Shown one piece after another: positions 6,733-9,247 of a DNA stretch of 9,247 nt; the stretch's first letter is position 1, and the number at the start of each line of letters is the position of its first letter. Below the pieces are notes generated by a model. It had not been told where the DNA came from and made no database searches. It worked only from the letters and a program-made list of their open reading frames with translations. The stretch is from Bacteroides sp. (GTDB taxonomy: Bacteria > Bacteroidota > Bacteroidia > Bacteroidales > Bacteroidaceae), in contig JASLDF010000210.1 of the NCBI GenBank assembly GCA_030151635.1, positions 1 to 9,247 on the forward strand, given 5' to 3'. Both the position numbers and the translations under genes were made by a program.

Positions 6733-8877
6733 ATTCTTTTTAAATTTCTCTGTAAACCATTTCATTAACTGCTGACAAGTAGCAGCATTACCTCTACGTA
6801 TGGGCTGTGCAAAAGTAATCATCTCTTCCGCTTCACCATACTGATCGGGATAAAGAATCGCCAAACTATTATCTAAAAAGTATTTAGAAAGTAAGTTTGG
6901 TAACTCTTTGAATTCAGGATGATAAGACACACTACCTTTACGTGCAGTAACAATAACCAACAAGTGATCAAAATTCACCTGACTAGTCAATAACAGCAAA
7001 TCATTCCAACTCTCCATTTCATCGTAAAGCACTCGCAGTGCTTTAAAATTTTTATCTACATAGCCTTTAATATATCCTAACGTTCTATCTGTAGAATAGA
7101 ACTGAACCCTGCATCCCAATTGAGCACTCATACGACATAAACGACTAAGCCATTTAGAGAACCCCGATTCCTGCTCAGCTTTTGCAGGAACGGCTACAAT
7201 AATTTTTCTCAATGTATTAACAGGCATTACAGCCTTCACAATCAAAATTTGTTTATTCGTTCCATTAAGCAAATTCAACGCTTTTTGTCCTAGATAAGAA
7301 TCGACAATATTTGCCTTCTTATGCAATCCTATAACGACTTCGGATATGTTTTGCTCTTTTATCGTATGAATAATTCCCGAAGCAATATTAATATCAAACC
7401 GCATTACATTAAAAACAGACATATCGGCAGCAGCGGCTACAGACGCAGCTTTATCCAAACATTGTTGTCCCATTATTCTTCTAGATTCCGACGTTGCATC
7501 ATCATTTATAACGTGTAGACCAACCAGTCCTTCGCTTTTCTTGTCATCTTTCATCAAGATGGCCATGTTCATTAAATCTTCAATGTTATCAGGATTAGCC
7601 AAAGGGATTAAGATATTTTCTTCTTCTTTCACCTTAATGTCACCATCATCGCCCTCTGCCACCTCTTTTAATTTACGAGCAGACATCCTTCGGGAAGCTC
7701 GTTCTGTAATCACAGAGCTAATGATACAAGTGAATAAAATCATGACAACTGTACCATTTAACACATCATCATTCAACAAAGGTACACCTGGTGATAGTTC
7801 AATTTTATTACCCACTAAAACGGCAGCCAATGTAGCAGCAGCTTGTGCATTACTTAAACCAAACATCAATGAGCGTTCATCACTCTTCATTTTATAGGTT
7901 TTCTGAGTGAGCCATGCAGCAATCCATTTAGAAGCAGTAGCAACCAATGTCATGATTAGTGCCACCTTCAAAGCTTCACCCCCTTTTAGCAAGGTTCTAA
8001 CATCAATAATCATCCCTACACCAATCAGGAAATAAGGAATAAAAAGTGCATTACCTACAAACTCCAAACGATTCATCAAAGGGGATAATCTTGGGATTAA
8101 ACGGTTCAAAACCAACCCAACCATAAATGCACCTAAAATACCTTCAAGTCCTGCAAGCTCTAAAAGACCACCTCCGAGGAATACAAGAGACAAAACAAAC
8201 ACAAACTGCATGATGTTATCATCATATTTGCGAAAAAACCAGCGTGCTATTCTCGGAGTGGCTAACACAATTAGTAAAACAACTGCACAAACTTTAACCG
8301 CCATCAGATACCAAAAGTACTCTGTCAGCTCTCCTTTATACATTCCTGCAATAACTGCCAGAATAATAAGAGCTAAAGTAACCGTAACTGCTGTACCCCC
8401 AATCGTAATACTAACACTTCGCATACGACTCAATCCGTATTTACTTACAGTTGGATAGGCTATTAACGTGTGAGAGGCGTACATACTAGCCAATAATATA
8501 GCTGTTGTGATATGAAAATCTAGTAAATAAACGCTGCTTGCAATCCCCATGACCATAGGAACCGCAAATGTAAACAATCCAAAAACTAAGGCTTTGACTT
8601 TATTAAGTTTAAAGTCTTCCATATCCATTTCTAGTCCTGCTAAGAACATTATGTAGTACAAACCTACTTTACCGAATAGTTCAAAGCTACTATCTCGATC
8701 CAAGATATTAAGCCCAAATTCTCCAATCAAGACACCAGCCAAAATCATTCCAATGATATGAGGTATTCTCAATTTGCCTAACACAAGAGGGGCGAAAAGA
8801 ATAATGGTAAGCACCAAGAAAAAAATCCAAGTAGGATCGGTTATAGGAAGATTTTCACTGATATTAAGCCAGTTCAT
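6730..8877 (-). CDS. CPA2-type cation:proton antiporter with C-terminal USP-like domains
   Basis: Inner-membrane monovalent cation/H+ antiporter. I chose the ATG at 8877 (715 aa) because MNWLNISENLPITDPTW begins like typical members; the frame is open to an ATG at 8943 that would add 22 residues. The Na+/H+ exchanger domain spans about residues 15-395 with 12 or so helices. Recognisable parts are GKLRIPHIIGMILAGVLIGE (34-53), FLAGLEMD (78-85), ASHTLIAYPTVSKYG (134-148), LEGILGAFMVGLVLN (244-258) and FGLSNAQAAATLAA (339-352). The segment after GG at 160-161 reads TAVTVTLALIIL: the acidic residue(s) usual there are absent (Thr165/Val166). A charged linker (about 395-420) leads to a USP-like domain (421-549) and a second, more divergent one (556-680). 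It is the first gene of an operon with tcdA and lolD. The transported ion (Na+ or K+) cannot be read from the sequence. Confidence 0.9.
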   Translation of the reverse strand: MNWLNISENLPITDPTWIFFLVLTIILFAPLVLGKLRIPHIIGMILAGVLIGEFGLNILDRDSSFELFGKVGLYYIMFLAGLEMDMEDFKLNKVKALVFGLFTFAVPMVMGIASSVYLLDFHITTAILLASMYASHTLIAYPTVSKYGLSRMRSVSITIGGTAVTVTLALIILAVIAGMYKGELTEYFWYLMAVKVCAVVLLIVLATPRIARWFFRKYDDNIMQFVFVLSLVFLGGGLLELAGLEGILGAFMVGLVLNRLIPRLSPLMNRLEFVGNALFIPYFLIGVGMIIDVRTLLKGGEALKVALIMTLVATASKWIAAWLTQKTYKMKSDERSLMFGLSNAQAAATLAAVLVGNKIELSPGVPLLNDDVLNGTVVMILFTCIISSVITERASRRMSARKLKEVAEGDDGDIKVKEEENILIPLANPDNIEDLMNMAILMKDDKKSEGLVGLHVINDDATSESRRIMGQQCLDKAASVAAAADMSVFNVMRFDINIASGIIHTIKEQNISEVVIGLHKKANIVDSYLGQKALNLLNGTNKQILIVKAVMPVNTLRKIIVAVPAKAEQESGFSKWLSRLCRMSAQLGCRVQFYSTDRTLGYIKGYVDKNFKALRVLYDEMESWNDLLLLTSQVNFDHLLVIVTARKGSVSYHPEFKELPNLLSKYFLDNSLAILYPDQYGEAEEMITFAQPIRRGNAATCQQLMKWFTEKFKKN

Positions 8878-8929
8878 AAAGCGATATTTTATTAGTCTAA
8901 TACAAAGAAAAGAAAAGATGTAATTATAG

Positions 8930-8947
8930 CCATATAAAACCATATAA
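8930..8947. repeat. Two direct copies of CCATATAA, 10 bp apart
   Basis: CCATATAA occurs at 8930-8937 and 8940-8947, a period of 10 bp and so close to one helical turn. It lies upstream of the preferred antiporter start and could be a regulatory site, or chance in A/T-rich DNA. Confidence 0.3.
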
Positions 8948-8996
8948 GACTAAGTCATAAAATGTTAAAAATACCCCATACTACTTATTTTTATCG

Positions 8997-9004
8997 TAGT
9001 TTTG
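8997..9004 (+). promoter_or_regulatory. Candidate -7 promoter element for asd
   Basis: TAGTTTTG matches the Bacteroidota -7 consensus TAnnTTTG exactly and would give a leader of about 55 nt before the asd ATG. No clear TTG -33 element lies 19-21 bp upstream. A weaker alternative is TACATTTA at 9035-9042, one mismatch, with a leader of under 20 nt. Confidence 0.35.
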
Positions 9005-9023
9005 TAAGATAAATAGTATCTTA
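9005..9023 (+). repeat. 7-bp inverted repeat in the asd leader
   Basis: TAAGATA and TATCTTA flank a 5-base spacer (AATAG), starting directly after the candidate -7 element. The arms are perfect. At this position it would overlap the transcription start, which fits an operator better than a terminator; no T-run follows. As RNA, the A/U-rich stem would be weak. Confidence 0.45.
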
Positions 9024-9065
9024 TATCAGAATTATACATTTAAAGAAATAATAAAACAGTAAGGA

Positions 9066-9247
9066 ATGAAAGTAGCAATTGTAGGAGCAAGTGGCGCTGT
9101 AGGACAAGAATTTCTAAGCGTTCTTGAAGAAAGAAATTTTCCGTTGGATGAACTAGTATTATTTGGCTCTCATAGAAGTGCAGGTAAGAAATACACTTTT
9201 AAAGGGCAAGAACTAGAGGTTAAGCTACTGCAACACAATGATGATTT
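9066..9247 (+). CDS. asd: Aspartate-semialdehyde dehydrogenase, N-terminal 60 codons (cut by window)
   Basis: NADPH-dependent cytosolic enzyme reducing aspartyl phosphate to aspartate semialdehyde, the branch point to lysine/diaminopimelate, threonine, methionine and isoleucine. Only the start of the NADP-binding Rossmann domain is visible. It begins MKVAIVGASGAVGQEFL, with the nucleotide loop GASGAVG at residues 7-13, and continues with ERNFPLDEL and LFGSHRSAGKK, where the S-x-R-S-A-G stretch is typical of Asd. The frame stays open to the right edge, so the C-terminal catalytic part (Cys and His residues) cannot be checked. The A/G-rich AAGGA directly touches the ATG, too close to act as a normal Shine-Dalgarno sequence. 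It is transcribed divergently from the antiporter operon across 188 bp containing a candidate -7 element and an inverted repeat. Confidence 0.95.
   Translation, partial: MKVAIVGASGAVGQEFLSVLEERNFPLDELVLFGSHRSAGKKYTFKGQELEVKLLQHNDD

Noticed and set aside
6580..6768. Plus-strand open frame of 62 codons
   Set aside because: Antisense across the tcdA start and antiporter end; no domain and no start context.
7321..8458. Three short plus-strand open frames (7321-7518, 7541-7897, 8210-8458)
   Set aside because: All are antisense to the long antiporter gene, whose own frame is clearly coding.
9061..9065. AAGGA as a Shine-Dalgarno site for asd
   Set aside because: It abuts the ATG with no spacer, and Bacteroidota generally start translation without such sites.

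Overview
This is AT-rich chromosomal DNA that most likely comes from a Bacteroidales (Bacteroidota) bacterium. Three things point there: the protein sequences (folP-cdaA pair, MurF, LolD, TcdA, a USP-tailed antiporter, Asd), the lack of usable Shine-Dalgarno sites in favour of A/T-rich start contexts, and promoter-like TAnnTTTG elements, the -7 type of the Bacteroidota sigma factor. I cannot name a genus with confidence. No mobile element, CRISPR array, tRNA or rRNA is visible. This looks like core housekeeping DNA rather than an accessory island.

Layout, left to right. A GNAT acetyltransferase enters from the left edge (+, 5' end missing) and meets a two-gene minus-strand operon, folP (dihydropteroate synthase) then cdaA (diadenylate cyclase). 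A 183-bp divergent region with promoter-like elements on both strands separates folP from murF (+, peptidoglycan precursor ligase). murF overlaps tail-to-tail with a small VanZ-like membrane protein (-). Divergent from that, after 38 bp, is a membrane-anchored protein with three helix-hairpin-helix repeats (+). This in turn overlaps tail-to-tail with lolD, the last gene of a minus-strand operon: antiporter, tcdA, lolD. A divergent intergenic region with an inverted repeat leads to the first 60 codons of asd (+), cut by the right edge.

Several functions meet at the envelope and at ionic homeostasis. MurF and Asd both feed peptidoglycan synthesis, Asd through the diaminopimelate branch. LolD powers lipoprotein release. 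CdaA makes c-di-AMP, a signal that in other phyla controls K+ and osmolyte transport, and the CPA2-type antiporter carries cytosolic USP-like domains. A functional link between CdaA and the antiporter is only inference.

The window is compact. Strand changes every one to three genes, two of the three convergent junctions overlap in coding sequence, and the third has only 12 bp. There is little room for intrinsic terminators and I could not identify one. The observations most worth checking are the absence of the usual acidic residue(s) in transmembrane segment 5 of the antiporter, the mirrored promoter motifs and palindrome between folP and murF, and the inverted repeat in the asd leader. I did not find a clearly novel multi-gene system.
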